The position numbers and the translations under genes are program-made. This document shows positions 1-8,636 of a stretch of 64,000 nucleotides of DNA, piece after piece; the first letter of the stretch is position 1; each line of letters opens with the position of its first letter. The stretch covers positions 128,627,547 through 128,691,546 of the forward strand of contig CM054116.1 of assembly GCA_028673005.1 (NCBI GenBank), given 5' to 3'. The notes under the pieces are model-generated. The model was given only the letters and a program-made list of their open reading frames with translations. It did no database searches and had not been told where the DNA came from. Source of the stretch: Tanypteryx hageni (lineage: Eukaryota > Arthropoda > Insecta > Odonata > Petaluridae).

Positions 1-291
1 GGTATCACCGTATATATATTTGGCCTACTTTCCGCGTTATTTTTGCCGCACAAATACGCGTGATCAATTTAATATTCCGTTCGAATGCATTTGTAGTATT
101 TTATAACGCTAAATTATGAAATTTGGGAACACAAAGAGCTACATATCCACGATGACTTTAAAGTTATTAAAGCCAATGTAAGCATTAAATAAATAATTAA
201 ATGGAAAGTAGGCATAGGTTCTGCTTAAATTTTTAAAACGACCTTTTTCCCGACGTGTTACAAAGTCTAATGTAAAATTTGATATTAAAAA

Positions 292-1299
292 ATCTTCTTT
301 TCTCTTCTCTATCTACGATATATAAAACTCAACCTGTCTGGCTGGCTGGGAGTCTGCCGTTTCCTTCAAATATTTCTCACTTAATATCTTCGGATCTACT
401 AAGCCTAACTAGCTGAATTTTTTAAAATCGTTAAACCCCTATGAGGAGGTCCCTAAAAAAATCAAATATTATGGAAAAAGTCCCGAATTCGACTCCGGGA
501 GACAATTATATTTTTCCATAAGTTTACACGGGATTTTCGATTTTTCAAGGTGAAAGATTTTTTCTTTCATTCATCAAAATACGTAAATATAAACCAATTT
601 TCTCTATTTTTGCTTTATTCGACGGCTAAAACTATATAACATCTTATTCTTGCAAGGTTTAGACGTTACACGGAAGAATTTGTCAGAAATACGCATTTCT
701 TTTCGAAATTTTATCGCTTTTTCGTACTCTTTCCGGGTGTTGGCAAGGCATCTCGCATTGTTGCCTCCGATTGAATTAACGTCTATAAAACCTTCAAATA
801 AACGAAAGAATTACGTTATTCGCTTCGCGCTTTTTATGAAGCAGCGAAATTATTATTGTAGCAACGTCAAACGTAATAGATTGCAACTTAATTAATTGCA
901 GATAAGTTTGAATGTATGGTTCAACCGTGTGTATTGCAGGCAGAAAATTTTGGACTTTTTTAAAAAGTGGTAACCCTTAGAGTGAACCAGTCCTTTTGAG
1001 TGTTACATTTAAAGTTGAGGAATAAATGCAGGTTAGACTTTATTTTAGATTTTAGCCCACGTAACCTAACCATCCTATCACCAGGAGGAAAAACAACAAA
1101 TATTGTTTACAAAGAAGTATTATAAACGATAGGTAAAGTATGATGATATATTACTATTTTAAATTATTTTCAGATAGCCTCCGGTATCTGTGTTTTGTTT
1201 GGTTCTCGGACTTCTTTTCCAGTTATGTTATTTTGTTCTTCAACAAAATAAATACTGCGCCGCTTTAATATCCCGAGCGAAGCCGGGTACATCTGCTAG
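292..1299 (+). mobile_element. Non-autonomous Helitron
   Basis: The right end shows Helitron 3' architecture: an imperfect short hairpin (CCCG at 1272..1275, CGGG at 1284..1287), about eight bases of spacer, then CTAG at 1296..1299 followed by T. On the left, a TC-rich start near 292..310 followed by a TATATAAAA-type stretch resembles Helitron 5' ends, but the exact first base is not certain. There is no Rep or helicase coding sequence between the ends; the 81-codon frame at 650..895 resembles nothing I recognise. The 3' terminus is well supported, the 5' terminus weakly. A related 3' end occurs at 56844. Confidence 0.6.
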
Positions 1300-2190
1300 T
1301 AAATAATATCACTCAATTGCATATGACACCACTTTGCGTGATCTTCATTGCTTTTCATCTCCGAGTCTTTGTATTCTTTAGAGATCGTCGCGCTTAATTG
1401 CATTCAAGATCGACGGTGGCCCATGTAAGCTTCTACAATTGCGCATTCCCAGGAGCGAACGGGAAAATAACGGGAGATGGTGTGAGGAGGCGGAGAATGG
1501 GAGAAAGTTGGGAATCGGCGGATCCAATCCCATCGATACAGCTTAAGTGCGGCGGCGGTGTTTATAGGGGAAGTTTTCCACTTCTCTAGGATTCGATGCA
1601 ATCAAGGGATAATGCATCCGACGTGCGGGAGATCGAGGCGTAATGGGAGAGAGGCACTATGAGAAGGGAGGAGAGATAAAAGGACGCTGGAAAACGAAGA
1701 GGGGCGGGAAGGCAGAGCATCGTGGAAAAGGGGAAAACTGGAGAATTGCGCGCGCGGCACGCGGATGGCTCTCAAGCGCAAGGAGTACTCGCGGAGGCCG
1801 TTGCACTTCACCCGATTAGCCGCGACGCCGTCGAGAATGGAGAATCAACGGGAAGGGTGGAGAGGGATTGGAAGCCGGTATATTGGAGGGAAGAGGGGAG
1901 GAGGAGTGGGAATGGAGGGGAGGGTGTGACGCGTCGGGGACGAGTTATGTTTCCGCGCGACAGCATTCAGATATATATTTGGAGAAATGATCGAGTGGTT
2001 AAGACTAGTGATGTGAAGTACCGAGGGTGCGACCGCGAACGACGTTCGGGACATATCTCATCTGAACTCACTTTAAATTTATGGCGAGGCGAAGAAGAAA
2101 CCTCTGGAGGCGAACGCCCAAAAGAGAGATCGTATGAGAGCTAATGAGGTGTAGGGAATATGTGGAGTGACGTAATTCGTTCTGTACATG
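1300..2190. other. Intergenic, purine-rich, no gene seen
   Basis: The part from about 1620 to 1930 is strongly purine-rich on the plus strand (GGAGAGGAA-type). The reading frames found here on both strands are explained by that composition. I see no recognisable protein motif, RNA gene or transposon end. Confidence 0.5.
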
Positions 2191-2192
2191 TG

Positions 2193-2570
2193 TATATATA
2201 TATATATATATATAAACATAAGGAAAAGGAAAGTCAGTAGTAAGGGTGGCAACAAGGTGTTGAAGGAGGCCCAGTGAACACTTACTAAGTTGAGGATCAA
2301 GTTGGTAAGCTGCTGGGGGCGTCGAAGACACCGAAGACACGCAAACAAAAACAAAAAGTAAGCTTTCCGGGCACAAGTATGCCCTTCTCCAGCAATGGAG
2401 AGAGTGTAACTAAAGGTGACACACTGTGCGGAGAATGACAAGGTTGATGATTGGAGAAAACGGGGAGTGGGAAGGATGGATGGCCAATAGGGAGGGAGTG
2501 TTGTAAGGTAAGGCGGGAATAACTACATTGGAACTACAGGAGACATTGTGGGCATTGTAGGATGGCTAAT
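2193..2570 (-). mobile_element. Penelope-like element 3' tail
   Basis: Read on the minus strand, the segment runs from a block that matches a second block at 4740..4800 (shared words around 'gacattgtg' and 'gcattg'), through a Penelope-type motif at 2364..2392, and ends in a (TA)n run at 2193..2214. The motif is a degenerate hammerhead-like core: CTGGAGA where CTGANGA is expected, a GGGCA/TGCCC stem, then GAAA. The tail from about 2210 to 2392 is shared with 40950..41117. Hammerhead-like motifs near the ends are known for Penelope-like retroelements. The coding part is lost, so this is a dead 5'-truncated copy. Confidence 0.55.
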
Positions 2571-2917
2571 AGCAGGGGTATGAAACTCTTATGGGAGAAT
2601 AGATACCCAGGTTTTACACGTAGTTCACTAAGATTATACGGGGTCCACCAAATGCGCAGCAGTCGCAGCCAGCTCTCTTTCTCCCTCTATTGCTCTCTCT
2701 CTACCACATCACCACAGCGCCCCACGTTCCTTGTGTCTAAATGCAAAGCAATACAAATAGCTCGCGAGAAAAATATTTCCAATTTTAAATGCAGTAATTG
2801 CTGGTGTTGTCGTTTTATGAAGAGAAATAGTTTAATAGTACGAGCAATTACATCTACCGAGGACAATACGAGATCACAATTAAAAATTTCAACCTGCGAT
2901 AGACAATCTTTAGGTAA

Positions 2918-2985
2918 GTTTTGGTGCATTGCACCCCCTGCCACCCACCAATTAGGTGAATTGCAGGGCAACATGTAGATGTAAA
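2918..2985 (+). mobile_element. LINE 3' tail (CR1/L2-like family)
   Basis: This short block matches the 3' end of the LINE fragment at 42840..42915. It has the same 'gcaccccctgcca' run, an AGGTGAATTGCAGGG half that can pair with the preceding CCCTGCCA, and an ATGTAGATGTAAATG tail. Hexanucleotide tails of this kind are typical of LINEs that end in a short repeat instead of poly(A). No reverse transcriptase sequence is attached, so it is a very short 5'-truncated copy. Confidence 0.6.
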
Positions 2986-3160
2986 TGTATCATAGTGGAA
3001 CAGCGGCCATTTTGCTTGACGTGACGGAGTGAATTTGTTCTGATCTCCAATCAACAGGTAAGTCTTAAAAATAGCATATATTTTTGAAAAATTCTAACGA
3101 AATAGTTCTACGAAGTGTTATGTAAATGCGTTTTGTGAGAATGCTTTTATTTTTTCTTAG

Positions 3161-3326
3161 CAGACACCTGCACTGGATAGATCTCCTAGGAAGGAAGGAA
3201 AGAAATTTCTCTCGTTTTTTTTTTGTGTGCGAGAAGCATTTTGAGAGGAAATGTTTCTCATTTTTAGGTGTTAAGCCTCGCTTACTTCACCTAGCTATGC
3301 CATCCATTGCCCTGGGCGTGAATACG
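3161..3326 (+). CDS. THAP-domain gene, internal exon (C-terminal half of THAP)
   Basis: A pyrimidine-rich acceptor (TTTTTTCTTAG) ends at 3160 and a GTACGT donor starts at 3327. The frame gives HWIDLLGRKERNFSR and then FFVCEKHF about 20 residues before LLHLAMPSIAL. This matches the second half of a THAP zinc finger: the C-x2-H pair (Cys codon 3228..3230, His codon 3237..3239) followed by the AVPSI-type C-terminal motif. THAP fingers bind DNA and occur in host transcription factors and in P- and Kolobok-type transposases. The first half, with the C-x2-C pair, should lie upstream but was not found, so the gene may be broken by the repeats at 2.2-3.0 kb. The exon ends on a codon boundary, in phase with 4081..4224. 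Confidence 0.5.
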
Positions 3327-3851
3327 GTACGTGTCATTTGTTTACAAAATAAGCCGTCATTTTAGTAACTGAAATTTCTGTTAAAAATTTCTCGCGGTTA
3401 TCAGTAGATTATAGTGAGTTATTTGGTAGTTAAACTGCAACGTAGACGCCAGAGAATAGAATTGTGCTTGTAATAGAATGAAATAAGTATACCATAGTGA
3501 TGTCTCATTATGTTATAATTTGAAATATTTTGAATTTACAGAAATTGTTAACTTGATTATTTCTTGTTTCTAATTATGCATTTGTTTGTATTCCTAGACG
3601 TTAAGATAATTCTTCTTTGTTTCAAAACGTATTTAGAAATACATATATATTTTTCGATCGAGAAATTGAAATTTCCATATCAAAAGTTTTCCTTTTTATT
3701 TGATGAATACATATAGGTCTTAAATGGCCTAACTGTAACTGCTACGAACAACTAAACGTCAGCAAATACAACTGTGCTTAGAATAAATTATAGATAAAAT
3801 GGTCATTTTGTAGTGCAATGTGATGCATCTAATTTTACAAATGGTAGTGTG

Positions 3852-3917
3852 GAAGTGGAAGACCCGGGTTCAATTCCCGGTCATAGCAGACTTTTTTCTC
3901 GTTTCAAAAATTGTTCC
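3852..3917 (+). mobile_element. 5'-truncated tRNA-derived SINE with 13-bp target duplication
   Basis: The 66-bp insert contains a Pol III B box (GGTTCAATTCC, 3867..3877) inside a T-arm-like CCGGG/CCCGG stem, followed by a T-rich tail region. It is flanked by a perfect 13-bp direct repeat, aaatggtagtgtg, at 3839..3851 and 3918..3930. Related sequences with the same order (B box, run of T, 'gtttcaaaa', 'attattc') lie at about 35430..35505 and 41427..41495. It sits in the intron between the two THAP-gene exons. Perfect flanks suggest a fairly recent insertion. A box and tRNA 5' half are absent, so it is not a functional tRNA. Confidence 0.65.
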
Positions 3918-4080
3918 AAATGGTAGTGTGATAATTGTTTATGAACCGTAAGCGCATTTGCCTTATTTTACATTTATTGCAACATTTGAAGCATGCCCAT
4001 TGCCTTCTGCATCAATTTCATTAGGTTTAGCAGGTTTAATGACTGACATTCTTAGAAATTCATTTTCATTCTTTTTACAG

Positions 4081-4224
4081 GTGGAACAGAAAGAGAACTG
4101 TGATCCAGGGCCGAAGAAATCACTTTACAATAGATTTTTCCTGATCCACAAATTCATACTTGACGTGAAGTTTGAGGGTTTTCGTCGTCCACGTGAATTT
4201 CCTTTAAATACGTTTCATGCATAA
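4081..4224 (+). CDS. THAP-domain gene, terminal exon
   Basis: The acceptor TTCTTTTTACAG ends at 4080. The frame encodes 47 residues (begins VEQKENCDPGPKK, ends PLNTFHA) and stops at 4222..4224. AATAAA lies at 4359..4364, about 135 bases after the stop, as expected for a short 3' UTR. The upstream exon 3161..3326 ends exactly between codons and this one starts between codons, so they join in frame. The tail has no domain I recognise. The combination could be a small host THAP protein or the 3' part of a THAP-bearing transposon gene. Confidence 0.45.
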   Translation: MEQKENCDPGPKKSLYNRFFLIHKFILDVKFEGFRRPREFPLNTFHA

Positions 4225-4358
4225 AAGGTATTAACGTTATAAAAGTCGATGACAATAATTCATTTTTATAATTTTATTGTATAATGTTTATGTAAAAATA
4301 CCTCACTGTTACGTAATTTGATAATGACTTTGTACTCTCGCAATGTGTGATATACATT

Positions 4359-4364
4359 AATAAA
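4359..4364 (+). promoter_or_regulatory. Poly(A) signal AATAAA
   Basis: Canonical hexamer, about 135 bases downstream of the stop codon at 4224. It fits the 3' end of the THAP-domain gene. Confidence 0.4.
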
Positions 4365-4639
4365 TTTGATTTCTTAAAGGCAATTCTTTCATTTAAGTCC
4401 ATTTATTCTGTCCGTCCAATTTATATTTGCTACGATTATTGCATTAAAACGGGAGGGGAAGGAGGTGAGCAACATCCTGTGATGACGTCACGATAGCCAT
4501 CGTGAACACGTAGTTCCAAATTTTCCCGTTGACCCATTTATCTTGGCCTTCCATGGAAAACCTGGGAATCGTTTTATAGCATTAAGTTTCCTGTCTTTCC
4601 GTAGGGGTACTAGTCTTTGGCTAATAGGGTTAGCGGAGG

Positions 4640-5246
4640 TTAAGACCAGGGGGGGAGAAAGAGTCAAGATGATGTACATATAGTATGGGCTAATTCCCAT
4701 TGTCGGAGAAGGGGGGCAGAAGTGTCATCGGGTAAGGCGCGAATAGCTCTTACATTGTAGCAACTATTGAAGGAGACATTGTGAGCATTGGCGTGTAATG
4801 CAACAAGGAAGAAGGCGTCTGAGATTAACGCTATTCTGGTGACCGTTCATACGGATGTTTAACAAGTTGCTGGTGAGGCCTACGTAAAACGCGGGACATA
4901 GGGTGCAGATGAGGAGGTAAATGACGTAACGGGTGGTGCAGTTGCTTCTAGAGGTGATGGGGTAGGTAATGTTGGTGGAGGGACTGGAGAAAGAAGATGA
5001 GGATAGGTGGATAAGGCAAGTGAGGCAGCGAGGTTTCTCGCAGGGATGAGACCCTATAGCGAGAGGCGCGGTGGATGTGTGAAGTTCCTTCTTCCACAAG
5101 ATATTTCCCAGATTGGCGGAAGGAGAGGAGCGGGGATTGGCAAAAAGGTTGGTATAGAGGGGCTAGTGGGAGGTGGAAGTATGAATTGGGTGGGCAGCAT
5201 GAAGGATTGTTTTGAGGGCCTCGTGGATACCCTGATGGAAAATTGA
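4640..5246 (-). pseudogene. Penelope-like element, GIY-YIG endonuclease remnant
   Basis: Minus-strand translation gives NLGNILWKKEL, then PC..PRCLTC, and VIYLLICTLCPAFYVGLT followed by RMNGH. This is the end of the Penelope reverse transcriptase followed by its linked GIY-YIG endonuclease domain. These proteins normally nick DNA and copy the element at the target. The 111-codon open frame covers 4764..5099. Beyond the His the reading continues in another frame (VALHANAHN, then TSAPLLRQWELA), so at least one frameshift is present. The 5' flank keeps the frame to about 5130. No reverse transcriptase catalytic block survives, so the copy is inactive. Confidence 0.7.
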
Positions 5247-5570
5247 TTATTTTTTAAGGACGATATTTCATTATTAGAAATATTTTTTTAATTCCAAACA
5301 TTTTATCTCTGCATCAATATTCGTCTCTACTGAGTTTTAGGGTACAAAATTGTAAAAATATCGATTTTCTGTTTTTACATAAAACTATATCTGGAACCTT
5401 GTTCCATCCTGGGATAGTGTTTATTTACGTCAGCGGCCATTTTTGAAGGTCAAAAATTGGCCATTTCAAAGTATATGCGCAGTCTTTTTAATCCGCCACT
5501 CGCCATTTATATACTCCATAATGGAATGCTGATTTACTTTATACTTTTTCGTTCAAATTTTTTATTTTAT
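5247..5570. other. AT-rich, probable 5' part of the following transposon
   Basis: No gene is seen. The phrase CAGCGGCCATTTT at about 5431 also occurs near 3003; this could be shared transposon end sequence, but terminal inverted repeats could not be established. Confidence 0.3.
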
Positions 5571-5572
5571 TT

Positions 5573-6797
5573 TTTCATACATGATGCTCTAGAGTCTAGA
5601 CCCTTCTTTCAAAGAAAAAGTAATAGACATTGCTGTGTCATATGATGGTACTTGGCATAAAAGAGGACATACCTCACTTTATGGTGTTGGGGTAGTTATA
5701 GATATTTTGATAGGGTTAGTTGTAGATTATGAGGCTTTATCTAAATATTGTCATATGTGTAGCATTACATCAATTGAACTGGGTTCAGATACACCAGAGT
5801 TTGCAGTGTGGCAGGAAGGACATCAAAGTAGTGGTGATTGCAGCAGAAATTTTGATGGAACCTCAGGGGCGATGAAGGTTGTAGCAGCAGACCATATTTG
5901 GAAGCGATCTGTCGCTGACTGTGGACTGCGATACACTACTTTGTTGTCTGATGGTGACTCAAAGGCATATCTGCACATCGACAAAGAAAAGGTGTACGGA
6001 GACTGCAGAAATGAGAAGGAAGAATGTGTGAATCACATTTCAAAGAGAAGGGGTACAGGACTGAGGAATTTAGTGAAAGAATGACAAGTAAAAGGAGTGC
6101 GGCTTGGAGGTCGCAGAGTTGGAGCACTGAAAGAGAGTACCATTATTTCAATCACTTTCTACTACAGAACTGCCATCACTTCAAATATTCCAGATGTCAC
6201 CAAAATGAAAAATTATATCTATGCTACCCTCAGCCATTGCATGTTGACAGATGACAGCCCACAGCATTTTCGATGCCCAGATGGGCCAGAGTCCCTGTGC
6301 TTTTATAAACGTGTAATGGCTAAATGCGAAAAGCCTCAGTCACATGACAAAATGCACATTAAATAGACAACTGAGGTAGTAAAAAGATTATGCCATTATA
6401 TCAAAGATTGGAAAATGAAGAAATTCTGAAAAGGTGTGCTAGAGGAAAAACTCAAGAGTCCCAATGAGAGTTTGCATTCTCTTATTTGGCAGAAATGCTC
6501 AAAAGAAACATTTGTTTCAAAACAGAGTGGATATTGCAGTAGCAAATGCAGTTGGAGAGTTTAATATGGGAGCACTTGCATGCCAGAAAATAAAAATGGA
6601 CTTTTTTGGTGTAGCAATTACTGCCAGTGCTCATAAAATCAGTGTGGATTGCGACACAAGGCGAAAATAGAAGAGTGAACTGAAAAGCATGGAATCATGG
6701 AGAAATCCTCAACGTAAGAAAAAAATGATGAGGACTGCAGTGGAAGAGAGAAAGATACAGAGGGAAGGGGAAATGTATAAAGCAGGGGCATTCTGAG
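5573..6797 (+). pseudogene. Mutator-like transposase (broken)
   Basis: Reading starts near 5600 with VIDIAVSYDGTWHKRGHTS and continues open from 5635 to 6084 (LYGVGVVID, LVVDYEALSKYCHMC, RYTTLLSDGDSKAY, KEECVNHISKRRGTGLRNLVK). This is the conserved core of the Mutator-like transposase domain found in many arthropod proteins. It then shifts frame (GGRRVGALKE.., YYRTAI, CPDGPESLCFYKR, SHDKMH, stop 6364) and resumes with DIAVANAVGEFNMGALACQK at 6527..6590. A final lysine-rich tail ends at a TGA near 6797. Several frameshifts and stops make it inactive. A transposase of this type would cut and paste its own DNA element. Superfamily assignment beyond 'Mutator-like' is uncertain. Confidence 0.7.
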
Positions 6798-6989
6798 TTG
6801 AAGAAATATTTTTTATAGCACTGTATGTACAAAAATGCTTTTTTCTAAAAACTAATAATTTTTAGCAAATAAAATGCTCCCTGTGCATCAGTTTTGGTTT
6901 GATTTGCTTACAAATTTTACTATAAGTTCATTTATATGTTTTACACCAATTCTAGTATTAATTTTAAGATAAGATGAAAACTTTTGAGT

Positions 6990-8060
6990 ATCAGTGCTTA
7001 CCAACCTGTAAAAAATGTAAATAATAAAAAACAAAAATCTCAAAATTTGAAAATTTTAAAAAATATACCAAAAATTTTTCAAATAAATTGTGCTTACCAC
7101 GATTTATATATATGAATATTATGTGTATTCTGTAGAAGTTTGAAAGTGATAGCTTAAAAATTGGTGAGGCAGGAACTTTTTAAATAAATGCACTTTTGTC
7201 CATAAAATTAATCAATTAACAAAAACTATATAACCATTTTAAGTCAAAATTTGTATAAACCTTTTTATTGGCATAACAAACAATCCTTCCAAAAATGAAA
7301 CAAATCGAATTTAAAATAAAAACAATTTTCAAACTCAGTAGGGTCCCCCCTTATGGAACCATATTTGATCAAAACAATACCTAAAATTTGAAATTTTAAG
7401 AATATTATAATTTTAACATTATGGTGCGCTAATGTCAAGCATTTCTGCTAAATGTTTAAGTTATAGCACATCTAGAAGTGAAATAATATTTTTCTAATTG
7501 TTTAAAATTTAAATATTTTTAACGGCCGCAATAACATTTTTATGGTGGTTATCAAATGTTTATTTGTGCATATGGACTAAGCTCTAAATAACCTAAACAT
7601 TTCAGCTTCCTAGCTCACACCGTAGTAACTAAACATTTACCTATTTGTTTAAATTTTAAGAATTTTTAACGACCAAAAAATTAAAATATAAAAATTTGTA
7701 TAATCTCTATTTTTTACAAACTACCTCTAAAAAAATTTCAGCTTCGTAGCACAATCTGAAATACATAAACCTTAAACATATGTTTCAACGATTGCGAATT
7801 TTTAGCGGTGGCGTTGTTGAACATTTTCAAAACTTAATTTTTTCTTTATATAATTTACTAAAAAAATTTTGCAAAAACTCGTACATACGACTTATAGTTT
7901 CGAAGACAAAAATTATTAAATTTTAATGTAGAAATGGGGTTAAAACAACCCCTAAAAATACATAAATTTGAACTTTTTGATTTTTCTGGTTGGTTGTGAA
8001 CAAAATTCTATAATTCTGCAAAATTTTAGCTCCCTACATCTCTTAGATTGGTCTACACAC
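6990..8060. repeat. AT-rich degenerate tandem repeats
   Basis: The segment repeats a loose theme at intervals of roughly 120-200 bases: a run of A/T with 'aaaattttaa', then 'ttcagctt' or 'tttagctccct', then a short less AT-rich phrase such as 'tagcacaatctga'. The block around 7930..8040 also resembles 23460..23560 and 28585..28700. It lies directly after the Mutator-like transposase remnant and could be the 3' part of that element. No reading frame is supported. Confidence 0.4.
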
Positions 8061-8094
8061 TTGAATTACTTTTCACCATGCTTTCTTATGGGAG

Positions 8095-8285
8095 ATATTA
8101 GGGAGCATCTGGAATCGAACCCAGGACACTGTAAGCAAAAATAATACTAATTTCACTTTTTTAGCTTATAGGGCAGTGCCCAAACTTAATTTACAAAAAT
8201 GGCGCAATGTTTTACTTATGGGTAAAAATACAAATTTCCGAATTTCTGGAGTCAAACCCATGTCACTTAGGTGTGAGGTTCTATT
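8095..8285 (-). repeat. Two B-box-like tRNA/SINE fragments
   Basis: On the minus strand there are GGGTTCGATTCC at about 8110..8121 and GGGTTTGACTCC at about 8247..8258, each near a short inverted flank. They look like decayed Pol III B boxes from tRNA-derived SINEs. No cloverleaf can be completed, so these are not tRNA genes. Confidence 0.3.
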
Positions 8286-8465
8286 TATTAAGGAGATTTT
8301 TCCTTAAAGTCTACAAACGCTGAAACTTTCAGCTATCTATCTGTTGTAGTTTGGACTGGACATTAGTACCCTCCTATATATCATTATATATAGACGTTCC
8401 TTAGAGAAGAGGAGGAGGATATAACATACATATAACATAGGCACATCCAGATGAGCTGGAGATCC

Positions 8466-8467
<2 letters not shown>

Positions 8468-8542
<75 letters not shown>

Positions 8543-8560
8543 AGGGAGAGAGAGAGAGAC
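8468..8560. repeat. (GA)n microsatellite
   Basis: An almost pure AG repeat of about 90 bases, with a short GGGA-type interruption near 8535..8548. It lies immediately before a truncated LINE 3' end. Confidence 0.9.
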
Positions 8561-8561
8561 A

Positions 8562-8628
8562 GAATAACGACTTTATTAGGGCGAAATTGAGACTATGTAG
8601 TCCCTTCTTACATTTAACCCTGAGGGAG
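8562..8628 (-). mobile_element. Solo LINE 3' end (CR1-like family)
   Basis: The words 'actttatta', 'gggcgaaattgagact' and 'tagtccc', then 'tctta..tttaaccc', match the 3' end of the next element at 8649..8710. It is an independent, severely 5'-truncated copy of the same LINE family. Confidence 0.6.
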
Positions 8629-8636
8629 GGAGAGGG

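Noticed and set aside
3852..3917. Candidate tRNA gene
   Set aside because: Only the T-arm/B-box half is present, and the insert is only 66 bases between perfect target duplications; it cannot form a cloverleaf.
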